A model generated the notes under the pieces. That model was given only the letters and a program-made list of their open reading frames with translations. It was not told the origin of the DNA and ran no database searches. Below are positions 1-8,028 of a stretch of DNA of 64,000 bases, piece by piece. Source of the DNA: Phaeobacter inhibens DSM 16374 (GTDB taxonomy: Bacteria > Pseudomonadota > Alphaproteobacteria > Rhodobacterales > Rhodobacteraceae); NCBI RefSeq assembly GCF_000473105.1, contig NZ_KI421498.1, positions 2,636,009 through 2,700,008 of the forward strand. Reading direction: 5' to 3'. The first letter of the stretch is position 1, and each line of letters opens with the position of its first letter. The position numbers and the translations under genes are program-made.

Positions 1-1
1 C

Positions 2-1189
2 CTGTTTCCGCAGAACAAGCGCCTGTCCGAGTTCGAGAACTTTCTGATGGTTCTGTTTGATCTCCTGCAGCTGAACTTTCTGCTGTATCTGACCGGCGGG
101 CTGAACAATCCCTTCGCGCTTCTGGTACTGGGCCCGGTGACCATTTCCGCCTCGATGATGCGGCTTCGCTCAACGCTGATCATTGGTGCGACCGCGATCA
201 TCCTGGTGACGCTGCTGGCAGAATTTCATCTGCCGTTGCGCACACCGCAAGGTTTTGTGCTGCGGGTGCCGGATATCTTTGTCTTCGGCAACTGGACCGC
301 CATTGTGATCGCGGTTCTGTTCATCGGCGCCTATTCCTATCGCATCAGCGCCGAGATCCGGTCCATGTCCGATGCGCTGGCCGCCACCCAGATGGCCCTG
401 TCGCGCGAACAAAAGCTAACCGATCTTGGCGGTGTGGTGGCTGCCGCGGCACATGAGCTGGGCACGCCACTGGCCACAATCAAACTGGCCAGTGCGGAGC
501 TGATCGATGAACTGGATGACAGGCCCGATCTGCGCGAAGATGCCGCGTTGATCCGCGAGCAGGCAGACCGCTGCCGTGATATCCTGCGGAGCATGGGCCG
601 TGCTGGCAAGGACGACCTGCATCTGCGCCAGGCCCCTCTCTCAACCGTGATCAACGAGGCCGCTGAGCCACATATGTACCGCGGCAAGACTATCCTGTTT
701 GAAGAGGCCCCCGAAAGCGACGGCGATCCGCAGCACCCTACTATTCTGCGCCAGCCGGAGATCATTCATGGGCTGCGCAATCTGGTCCAGAATGCGGTGG
801 ATTTCGCCCGATCAACTGTCTGGATTGATGCCAGCTGGAACGATGAGACGATCACGCTGCGCATCAGCGATGACGGGCGGGGATACCCGTCGCATCTGCT
901 GGGCCGAATTGGCGATCCCTTCGTCCGCCGCAGACGCAGCGACAGCGACCGGCGCCAGCGGCCGGAGTATGAAGGCATGGGTCTGGGACTGTTCATTGCC
1001 AAAACTCTGCTGGAGCGCAGCGGCGCTCAGCTGACCTTTGCAAACGGCTCAGATCCAAATCAGACGCTGACCCGTGATCCGGCGCGGCGCGGGGCATTGG
1101 TGCAGGTCAGCTGGCCCCGCAGCAAAATTGACGCTCTGACGGGCGAAAATGCCGTTCCCATCGGGGAAAATAAACGTATAGAAATTTAA
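2..1189 (+). CDS. regB: Redox sensor histidine kinase RegB/PrrB (5' end outside window)
   Basis: C-terminal part of a RegB/PrrB/ActS-type membrane histidine kinase, which in alphaproteobacteria senses the quinone pool and phosphorylates RegA. The reading frame is open to the left edge; the first in-frame ATG is at 47, but residues before it continue the membrane domain, so the true start lies outside. Counting from that ATG, the ubiquinone-site motif GGLNNPF is at 17-23, several hydrophobic helices follow to about 98, the H-box AHELGTPLATI has its phospho-His at 136, and the redox-active Cys of the family fits C176 (ADRCRDIL). The ATPase domain shows an N-box (NLVQNAVD) and DDGRGYP and GMGLGLFIAK. 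Neither regA nor senC is in the window. Family assignment is firm. Confidence 0.93.
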   Translation: MFPQNKRLSEFENFLMVLFDLLQLNFLLYLTGGLNNPFALLVLGPVTISASMMRLRSTLIIGATAIILVTLLAEFHLPLRTPQGFVLRVPDIFVFGNWTAIVIAVLFIGAYSYRISAEIRSMSDALAATQMALSREQKLTDLGGVVAAAAHELGTPLATIKLASAELIDELDDRPDLREDAALIREQADRCRDILRSMGRAGKDDLHLRQAPLSTVINEAAEPHMYRGKTILFEEAPESDGDPQHPTILRQPEIIHGLRNLVQNAVDFARSTVWIDASWNDETITLRISDDGRGYPSHLLGRIGDPFVRRRRSDSDRRQRPEYEGMGLGLFIAKTLLERSGAQLTFANGSDPNQTLTRDPARRGALVQVSWPRSKIDALTGENAVPIGENKRIEI

Positions 1190-1211
1190 CTATTCACTTT
1201 TAGGCAACCAA

Positions 1212-1227
1212 TTAAACTTCATTTAAC
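1212..1227 (+). promoter_or_regulatory. CtrA-type binding motif TTAA-N7-TTAAC
   Basis: The gap between regB and the PAS gene is AT-rich and contains TTAA, seven bases, then TTAAC. This matches the full CtrA recognition consensus known from Caulobacter and its relatives. It ends 54 bases upstream of the chosen ATG of the PAS gene. The match is seen directly; that CtrA binds here is inferred. Confidence 0.6.
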
Positions 1228-1281
1228 CATTATCAGGAAACATCGGGGGTAAGAGCGAAACACTTGTGGGTAACGGACATC

Positions 1282-2832
1282 ATGCAGCAGATCCTATCGA
1301 CCGACTGGCTTGTATTGGCGACGCTTTGCGCGGCGACGGCAGCGGCAGCTGTCTGGTGGCTGTCTCCAAACCCCAAACCAAAGGGGTTTGAGCAGGACCT
1401 GCTAAAGGGGGATGGACGGTCTGACGCCGTGTTTCTCTTTGATGATACAACGCTGATCGGCTGGTCCTCCGGGGCACGCCGTTTCATCGGTGAACAGGCC
1501 GAAACCTTCAGCTGGGCAAACCTGCGCGAACAACTGGCCCGCAGTTATCCAGGCTTGCCGCAATCCCCCGGCTTCCTGAAGGATGTCGGACCGCTTGTGC
1601 TCTCTGGCACAGCCAACGCCGAAAGCCGCGAAGCGCTATGCGAATGGATCGACGGTGTGACCCGCGTTCAGCTGCGCAGCACCTCATCCGAAGAACACAA
1701 TCACAGCATCGATCAGGAACTGACGACACTGCGCTCAGCCGTGCATCAGGCGCCCTATCCGGTTTGGCTACAGTCTGATGATGGTGCCGTCACCTGGTCC
1801 AACCTCGCCTATGATGATCTCAGCCAGAAAATCCGCGGACGCAATGTCGATTTCTCCGAACCTCTGTTCACTGATCTCGATGACCCGATGGCCAGCGGCA
1901 AGCCTGAGCGGATCTCTATCCCGCTGCCTGAGAGCAAGAAAAAACTCTGGTACAATATCTCGACCACCGAAACCGAGGCAGGCTGGCTTTGTCATGCGGT
2001 GGATGTAAACGCGGTTGTTGACGCCGAGATCGCCCAGCGCAACTTTGTGCAGACATTGGCAAAAACCTTTGCCCAGCTGTCCATTGGCCTTGCGATTTTT
2101 GACCGCAATCGCCAGCTGGTTCTGTTCAACCCCGTATTGATTGATCTGACCGCCCTGCCAGCCAACTTCCTCAGCTCGCGCCCAAATCTGCTGACCTTCT
2201 TTGACCGGCTGCGCGATCAGCGCATGATGCCCGAACCGAAGAACTATTCCAGCTGGCGCCACCAGATGGCTGATCTGCTGGAAGCCGCGGCTGAGGGTCG
2301 TTACCAGGAAACATGGTCGCTGCCATCAGGATCGGTCTATTCTGTCTCCGGTCGCCCGCACCCCGATGGGGCCATCGCGTTCCTGTTTGAGGATATCACC
2401 GCCGAGATCACCCTGACCCGACAGTTCCGCTCGGAGCTGGAAATGGGTCAGTCGATCATGGATCAGATGGATGAAGCCATCGCGGTTTTTGCCAATGATG
2501 GCACGATGACCTTCTCCAATGCGGCCTATCATGATCTCTGGCAGATGGATCCCGACGGCAGCTTCGCCAAGATCACCATCATGGATTCCAGCCGCGTCTG
2601 GCAGGATATGTGCGCAGCAACACCAGCCTGGGGTGAAATCCGGGATTTTGTTGCCGGCAGCGAGAATCGCACAGCTTGGTGGGCCAATGTACAGCTGCGC
2701 AGCGGCACGCCTCTGGTCTGCAAAGTCAGCGCCATTCAGAACGGGGCAACCATGGTCAGCTTCCGCTCCCCGGAACCAGCCCCCGCCCCGGTTGATCAGC
2801 AACGGTTTGCGATTACAAAACAGGGCAAATAG
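1282..2832 (+). CDS. Membrane-anchored protein with multiple PAS domains
   Basis: A protein of 516 residues with one N-terminal membrane segment (about residues 6-27, rich in Ala/Leu/Val) followed by PAS-like modules. The second and third, around residues 260-345 (IGLAIFDRNRQLVLFN) and 390-490 (EAIAVFANDGTMTFSNAAY), look like the PAS_7 type; a weaker one lies at about 150-240. No H-box, ATPase, GGDEF, EAL or DNA-binding domain is visible, so it is a sensor or scaffold without its own output. A TTG 18 bases upstream is an alternative start; I prefer the ATG. A CtrA-type site lies just upstream. Function unknown. Confidence 0.75.
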   Translation: MQQILSTDWLVLATLCAATAAAAVWWLSPNPKPKGFEQDLLKGDGRSDAVFLFDDTTLIGWSSGARRFIGEQAETFSWANLREQLARSYPGLPQSPGFLKDVGPLVLSGTANAESREALCEWIDGVTRVQLRSTSSEEHNHSIDQELTTLRSAVHQAPYPVWLQSDDGAVTWSNLAYDDLSQKIRGRNVDFSEPLFTDLDDPMASGKPERISIPLPESKKKLWYNISTTETEAGWLCHAVDVNAVVDAEIAQRNFVQTLAKTFAQLSIGLAIFDRNRQLVLFNPVLIDLTALPANFLSSRPNLLTFFDRLRDQRMMPEPKNYSSWRHQMADLLEAAAEGRYQETWSLPSGSVYSVSGRPHPDGAIAFLFEDITAEITLTRQFRSELEMGQSIMDQMDEAIAVFANDGTMTFSNAAYHDLWQMDPDGSFAKITIMDSSRVWQDMCAATPAWGEIRDFVAGSENRTAWWANVQLRSGTPLVCKVSAIQNGATMVSFRSPEPAPAPVDQQRFAITKQGK

Positions 2833-2932
2833 AAGAGCTCTGTTTCTCTGAAATCAAAGAGATTGCCCGGTTCGATGCCGGGCTTTTTCGATCCGGCTTG
2901 CAGCGCCGCGCGCAGGGCGGCATTGTCGCGCC

Positions 2933-3412
2933 ATGACAACCCAGAAGACCCTCGTAATCCCGCTACCCTCGCCCGAGGCAACTACCAATCTGGCCACCCG
3001 ATTAGGCGCAGAACTGAGCAACGGCGACTGCCTGCTTCTGTCGGGCATCATCGGTGCGGGCAAAACCCATTTTGCCCGCAGCCTGATCCAGTCGGAGATG
3101 ACGGTGCCTGAGGATGTGCCCTCACCAACATTCACCCTTGTTCAGACCTATGATCTGCCAAATGGTGAGTTGTGGCATGCCGACCTCTATCGCCTGTCTT
3201 CCTTGGATGAGATTGAGGAGCTCGGCCTGATCTCCGCCTTTGAGTCCGCTATCTGCCTGATCGAATGGCCCGATCGGCTGGCCGAACTAACGCCAGCTGC
3301 CGCGCTGCATATATCGCTGGCCTTGGATCCAAACGAAGACGACGCCCGTATCGCCACATTGCGCTGGAGTGATGCGCGTTGGGAGCCTTTGATGAAGCAG
3401 ATTACCCCATGA
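2933..3412 (+). CDS. tsaE: tRNA threonylcarbamoyladenosine biosynthesis ATPase TsaE
   Basis: TsaE is the small P-loop ATPase that works with TsaB and TsaD to put the threonylcarbamoyl group on A37 of ANN-decoding tRNAs. The 159-residue protein has the Walker A motif GIIGAGKTHFAR (about 38-49), the family motif SPTFTLVQTYD, HADLYRL, and ICLIEWPDRL near the C-terminus. Length is normal. Its TGA overlaps the ATG of the next gene (ATGA), so it starts a translationally coupled run with amgK, murU, addB and addA. About 100 bases separate it from the PAS gene. Confidence 0.95.
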   Translation: MTTQKTLVIPLPSPEATTNLATRLGAELSNGDCLLLSGIIGAGKTHFARSLIQSEMTVPEDVPSPTFTLVQTYDLPNGELWHADLYRLSSLDEIEELGLISAFESAICLIEWPDRLAELTPAAALHISLALDPNEDDARIATLRWSDARWEPLMKQITP

Positions 3413-4407
3413 CCGACCGACAAAGCCTCATTTCCACCTTCCTGACCGATACGCCATGGCACAACTGGACCCGCGCGCCGCTGGCCGGGGATGCCTCCAA
3501 TCGACGCTATGAGCGGCTCTGCGATGCAGATGGCGCCACCGTGGTACTGATGGACGCTCCACCGGATCAGGGAGAGGATGTCGCACCGTTCGTCGCGATT
3601 GCGAACTACCTGCGGGATCAGGGTCTGAGTGCGCCGCAAATCCTGGCCGAGGATCATGACAATGGCTTCTTGGTGATCGAAGATCTGGGGGACGCACTAT
3701 TTGCGCGGGTGATGCGCGACGACCCAGCGCAGGAGCGCCCCCTATATGAAGCGGCAACCGATGTGCTGGTCGCGCTGCATGAGGCCCCGATGCCGGAACT
3801 GGAACCACTCGGGCCACGGTTGATGGCGGAGTTGTCCAGCCTCGCCTTTGCCAAATACCGCGATGTGATTCGTGAGGAGCCCTCACCGGAACATGTCGCC
3901 CGCTTCACCGATCAGTTCGAGGATATCCTGCGCCGCACGATAAAAGGCGACGTGGTGCTGGTTCAGCGCGATTACCATGCCGAGAATCTGATCTGGCTAC
4001 CGGAACGCAACGGCGTCGCACGGGTCGGTCTGCTGGATTTCCAGGCCGCGCGCGCCGGCCATCGCGCCTATGACCTTGTGTCACTGCTACAGGATGCCCG
4101 CCGCGACGTACCTGCAGTGATCGAAATGCAGATGATGGAGCGGTATATCGCTGCGACCGATGTTGATGAGGGCAGCTTTCGCGCCGCCTATACCGTGCTG
4201 GGTGTGCAGCGTAACATGCGTATCTTAGGTGTTTTTTCCCGCCTCGGGCGTGACTATGGCAAACCGCACTACGTCGATCTGATTCCCCGCGTCTGGGATC
4301 ATTTCCATCGCGGTCTGGATCACCCGGCGATGGCGCCACTGGCGGAGTTCCTGCATCAGGAAATGCCTGCACCCACCCCTGAGGTGCTGAACCGGTTGCG
4401 CGGCTGA
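3409..4407 (+). CDS. amgK: Aminoglycoside phosphotransferase-fold kinase, AmgK-like (MurNAc/GlcNAc anomeric kinase)
   Basis: A 332-residue APH/choline-kinase-fold protein. The catalytic loop RDYHAEN is at about 187-193, with the Asp acting as base, and the metal-binding LLDFQAARAG follows at about 208-217. The position between tsaE and a sugar-1-phosphate nucleotidyltransferase matches the AmgK-MurU cell-wall salvage pair of Pseudomonas, where AmgK phosphorylates MurNAc at the anomeric carbon. The ATG is chosen because it sits in the ATGA overlap with tsaE. The fold is certain; the substrate is inferred from context. Confidence 0.85.
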   Translation: MTDRQSLISTFLTDTPWHNWTRAPLAGDASNRRYERLCDADGATVVLMDAPPDQGEDVAPFVAIANYLRDQGLSAPQILAEDHDNGFLVIEDLGDALFARVMRDDPAQERPLYEAATDVLVALHEAPMPELEPLGPRLMAELSSLAFAKYRDVIREEPSPEHVARFTDQFEDILRRTIKGDVVLVQRDYHAENLIWLPERNGVARVGLLDFQAARAGHRAYDLVSLLQDARRDVPAVIEMQMMERYIAATDVDEGSFRAAYTVLGVQRNMRILGVFSRLGRDYGKPHYVDLIPRVWDHFHRGLDHPAMAPLAEFLHQEMPAPTPEVLNRLRG

Positions 4408-5105
4408 TGGCAGAGATCACTTATCCCGCTATGATCTTCGCTGCTGGTTTCGGCACCCGGATGCGTCATCTGACCAAACATCAACCCAAACCGATGATCC
4501 CAGTCGCCGGTCGCCCGCTGATCGACCATGCGCTGGATCTGGCGCGGGAGGTCACACCGCCGGTGATCGTGGCCAACAGCCACTATAAGAGTGACGTTTT
4601 GGCCAACCATCTTGCAGGCAGCGAGGTGGTGATCAGCCATGAGGATCCTCAGATACTCGACACCGGTGGCGGGCTGCGACATGCGCTGCCGCTGCTCGGA
4701 ACACGCTCGGGACCGGTCTATACCGTGAACCCGGATGTGGTTTGGCGCGGGCCGAACCCGCTGCGCCTGCTGCGCGACGCTTGGGACCCTGCGCGCATGG
4801 ACGCGCTGTTAACTTGTATTCCAATGAGCCGAACTGTCGGGCGCAGCGGCGATGGTGATTTTTACACAGATGAAAAGGGGCGTCTGCATCGAGGCGGTAA
4901 TCTGGTCTATGGCGGTGTTCAGTTGCTACGGACCAACAGGCTGGCCGAGATCGACGAGACCGTGTTTTCGCTGAACACACTGTGGGATTTGATGGCCGCC
5001 GAAGGACGCCTGTTTGCGCTGGAATATCCCGGCCATTGGTGCGATGTCGGCACCCCCGAAGGGATCCCCCTGGCTGAGGACCTGATAGCCCAAGATGAGA
5101 TTTGA
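4407..5105 (+). CDS. murU: Nucleotidyltransferase, MurU-like (MurNAc-1-phosphate uridylyltransferase)
   Basis: A 232-residue sugar-1-phosphate nucleotidyltransferase with the N-terminal signature GFGTRMRHLTKHQPKPMIPV (residues 14-33) that binds the nucleotide. It ends with WCDVGTPEG, typical of the family. MurU makes UDP-MurNAc from MurNAc-1-phosphate in the peptidoglycan salvage route that bypasses de novo synthesis. It overlaps amgK by one base (TGATG) and addB by 11 bases, so it is in the same operon. The enzyme class is clear; the MurNAc specificity rests on the amgK neighbour. Confidence 0.85.
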   Translation: MAEITYPAMIFAAGFGTRMRHLTKHQPKPMIPVAGRPLIDHALDLAREVTPPVIVANSHYKSDVLANHLAGSEVVISHEDPQILDTGGGLRHALPLLGTRSGPVYTVNPDVVWRGPNPLRLLRDAWDPARMDALLTCIPMSRTVGRSGDGDFYTDEKGRLHRGGNLVYGGVQLLRTNRLAEIDETVFSLNTLWDLMAAEGRLFALEYPGHWCDVGTPEGIPLAEDLIAQDEI

Positions 5106-8028
5106 GCCGCAAGACACGCCGCGCCTTTTTGCCGTTCCCTGCGGCGTTGATTTCCCACGCGCCCTGGTCGACGGGCTGGTTGCCCGCAGTGAGAACACAT
5201 CACCAGAAGAACTGGCCAAGGTTGAACTTATCGTCAACACCTCCCGCATGGCGCGCCGGGTACGAGATCTGTTTGATCAGGGACCGGCCCTGCTTTTACC
5301 GCGTATTTCGCTGCTGAGTGATCTCGATATGCGCGCCACCTTACGTGGTTTGCCGCCAGCCCTTCCGCCGTTGCGGCGACGGCTGGAGCTATCGCAGCTG
5401 ATTGCCAAATTGCTGGAAGCCCAGCCCGATCTTGCGGCCCGGTCCTCACTCTATGACCTATCAGATAGTCTCGCAGCACTGTTTGACGAAATGCAGGGCG
5501 AAGGGGTCAGCCCGGAGATTATTCGGTCGCTGGATGTCTCCGATATGTCCGGCCATTGGGCGCGGGCGCAGCAGTTCATCGCAATCGCCGATGAATTTGC
5601 CGAAACCCACGAACACGCAATGGATGCGCAGGCCCGTCAGCGACAGGTCGTTCTTGATCTGATCGGAGAGTGGCAGGATAGCCCACCGCAACACCCGGTC
5701 ATCCTGGCCGGCTCTACCGGATCGCGTGGCACCACTCTGATGCTGATGGAGGCAATTGCGCGCCTGCCGCAGGGCGCGGTGATCCTACCCGGTTTCGATG
5801 ACCAGCAGCCGGGCCACGTCTGGGAACATCTAGATGATCCGCTGATGTCAGAAGACCACCCGCAATATCGGTTTTTCAAGATCATGCGCGATCTAGACAT
5901 GACCCCGGATCAGGTGCGTCCATGGGTCGATGCACTACCAGCCTCCACGGCGCGCAATCGGCTGGTCTCTCTGGCGCTGCGCCCGGCGCCTGTTACGGAT
6001 GCCTGGATGCGCGAAGGGCCTGAGCTGCGCGGTATCGATCAGGCCACCGCCGATGTGACCTTGGTGGAGGCCCCCAATCCCCGCGCCGAGGCGCTGACCA
6101 TTGCCCTGCGACTGCGCAAGGCTGCCGAGGATGGACAGACAGCCGCGCTGATCACACCGGATCGTATGTTGACCCGCCAGGTGGCGGCCGCGCTGGATCG
6201 CTGGGATATTCTGCCGGACGATTCCGCTGGCCAACCACTGCAACTGTCACCTCCGGGCCGGTTTCTGCGCCACATCGCGGAACTGTTCTGCAAGCCGCTG
6301 GCCTGCGATACGCTGTTGACGCTGCTGAAACATCCGCTTTGTCACGATGGGGCAGGGCGCGGTGATCACCTGCGCCACACCCGCGAGTTGGAGCTGCGGC
6401 TGCGCCGCTACGGCCCCCCCTTTCCGGAGGCCGACAGTTTTGCCGCGTTTGAAATTGGGCGGGAGCTGATGCCCGGGTGGACCGCCTGGCTGACGCAGTG
6501 TTTTGCCGACAAACCCATCCGTGGAACGCAGCCCCTGTCACAATGGGTTGATGCCCTTAGGAATCTCGCCGAGGCAATCGGCCGTGGCAGTCAGGAGGCA
6601 TCTGCCGGTAGCCTCTGGGACAAGAAGGCTGGTCGCAAAGCACTGGAAATCATGAACAACCTTCAGGCGGAGGCTGGTTATGGCGGCCAGATGACCGCCC
6701 GCGATTTTGCCGATCTTCTGCGCGCGCTGCTATCGCAGGGAGAGGTGCGGGACCGCGATGCGCCCTATGGCTCCATCCTGATCTGGGGAACGCTTGAGGC
6801 GCGCGTGCAGGGGGCCGATCTGGTGATCCTTGGCGGCCTGAACGAAGGCAGCTGGCCCGAGGCGGCCACCCCTGATCCATGGCTCAACCGACAGCTGCGC
6901 CATCAGGCCGGGCTGTTGCTGCCGGAACGTCGCATCGGGCTGTCGGCGCATGATTTCCAACAAGCCATCGCTGCACCCGAAGTCTGGTTGACCCGCTCCG
7001 AACGGTCGGATGAAGCGGATACAGTTCCGTCACGCTGGCTCAACCGAATGACCAACCTTCTGTCCGGCTTGCCGGGGCAGGGCGGCCCTGCCGCGCTGGC
7101 AGATATGAGGGCCCGTGGTCAGGAATGGCTGGGCTGGGCGGAGGTGTTGGAGGCACCAACCTCTCTGCCCCCCGCCAAACGACCCGCGCCACGCCCCCCC
7201 GTCGCTGCACGCCCCCGGCGCCTGACAATCACGGAAATCCCGCGTCTGATCCGCGATCCTTATGCGATTTACGCCAAACATGTCCTCAAACTGCGCCCAT
7301 TGGATCCATTGGTGCAGGAACCCGACGCCCTGCTGCGCGGCATCGTGCTGCACAAGATTCTTGAGGATTTCATCAAGGCCAGTGTGACAGACCCCAAAAG
7401 GCTGACGGTGCCCGATTTTCTCACCACCGCCACGGCACATCTCGAGGCGAAGGTCCCGTGGCCCGTAGCGCGCAGCCTCTGGCTGGCGCGGCTCGAACGC
7501 ATCGCCGAGGATTTCATCACCGGCGAACAACAGCGGCAGGCCATTGCGCAGCCCTCCGGGTTTGAGGTTTCTGGCACAGTGCGTGTTGCACCGCTTGATT
7601 TCGAGATTGCAGGTACAGCTGATCGAATCGATGTGGATGAACGCGGCGGCCTGCATTTATTTGACTACAAAACTGGCGATCCACCGACAGAAAGCCAGCA
7701 GAAAACCTTTGAAAAGCAGCTTCTGATTGAGGCCGCCATGGCCGAACGCGGCGCGTTTGAGCGATACGGCGAGGGCAGGGTGGAACGGGCGCTGTTCCTT
7801 GGCCTCAAAAGCCCGCTGAAAGAGGTCGCAGCCCCGCTCCTGGATGAGCCTCCCAGTAAGGTCTGGGAAGAGTTGACCAAACTCATCAGCGCCTATTTCG
7901 AGCCGGATCAGGGGTATAGCAGCCGTCGCATGGTGTTTCAGGACACCCAGACAGGCGATTACGATCATCTGGCACGCTACGGAGAATGGGACCGAAGCGA
8001 TCCACCGGTATCGGAGATTTTGACATGA
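5095..8028 (+). CDS. addB: Double-strand break repair protein AddB
   Basis: Large subunit of the AddAB helicase-nuclease, the alphaproteobacterial counterpart of RecBCD, which resects double-strand ends for RecA. The 977-residue protein has a helicase-like N-terminal half and a C-terminal PD-(D/E)XK nuclease domain at about 830-880, with AGTADRID followed by LFDYKTGDPP and a downstream QLLIEAAM. The C-terminal half contains no cysteine, so the 4Fe-4S staple known from Bacillus AddB is absent here. It overlaps murU by 11 bases and addA by 4 (ATGA). Confidence 0.95.
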   Translation: MRFEPQDTPRLFAVPCGVDFPRALVDGLVARSENTSPEELAKVELIVNTSRMARRVRDLFDQGPALLLPRISLLSDLDMRATLRGLPPALPPLRRRLELSQLIAKLLEAQPDLAARSSLYDLSDSLAALFDEMQGEGVSPEIIRSLDVSDMSGHWARAQQFIAIADEFAETHEHAMDAQARQRQVVLDLIGEWQDSPPQHPVILAGSTGSRGTTLMLMEAIARLPQGAVILPGFDDQQPGHVWEHLDDPLMSEDHPQYRFFKIMRDLDMTPDQVRPWVDALPASTARNRLVSLALRPAPVTDAWMREGPELRGIDQATADVTLVEAPNPRAEALTIALRLRKAAEDGQTAALITPDRMLTRQVAAALDRWDILPDDSAGQPLQLSPPGRFLRHIAELFCKPLACDTLLTLLKHPLCHDGAGRGDHLRHTRELELRLRRYGPPFPEADSFAAFEIGRELMPGWTAWLTQCFADKPIRGTQPLSQWVDALRNLAEAIGRGSQEASAGSLWDKKAGRKALEIMNNLQAEAGYGGQMTARDFADLLRALLSQGEVRDRDAPYGSILIWGTLEARVQGADLVILGGLNEGSWPEAATPDPWLNRQLRHQAGLLLPERRIGLSAHDFQQAIAAPEVWLTRSERSDEADTVPSRWLNRMTNLLSGLPGQGGPAALADMRARGQEWLGWAEVLEAPTSLPPAKRPAPRPPVAARPRRLTITEIPRLIRDPYAIYAKHVLKLRPLDPLVQEPDALLRGIVLHKILEDFIKASVTDPKRLTVPDFLTTATAHLEAKVPWPVARSLWLARLERIAEDFITGEQQRQAIAQPSGFEVSGTVRVAPLDFEIAGTADRIDVDERGGLHLFDYKTGDPPTESQQKTFEKQLLIEAAMAERGAFERYGEGRVERALFLGLKSPLKEVAAPLLDEPPSKVWEELTKLISAYFEPDQGYSSRRMVFQDTQTGDYDHLARYGEWDRSDPPVSEILT

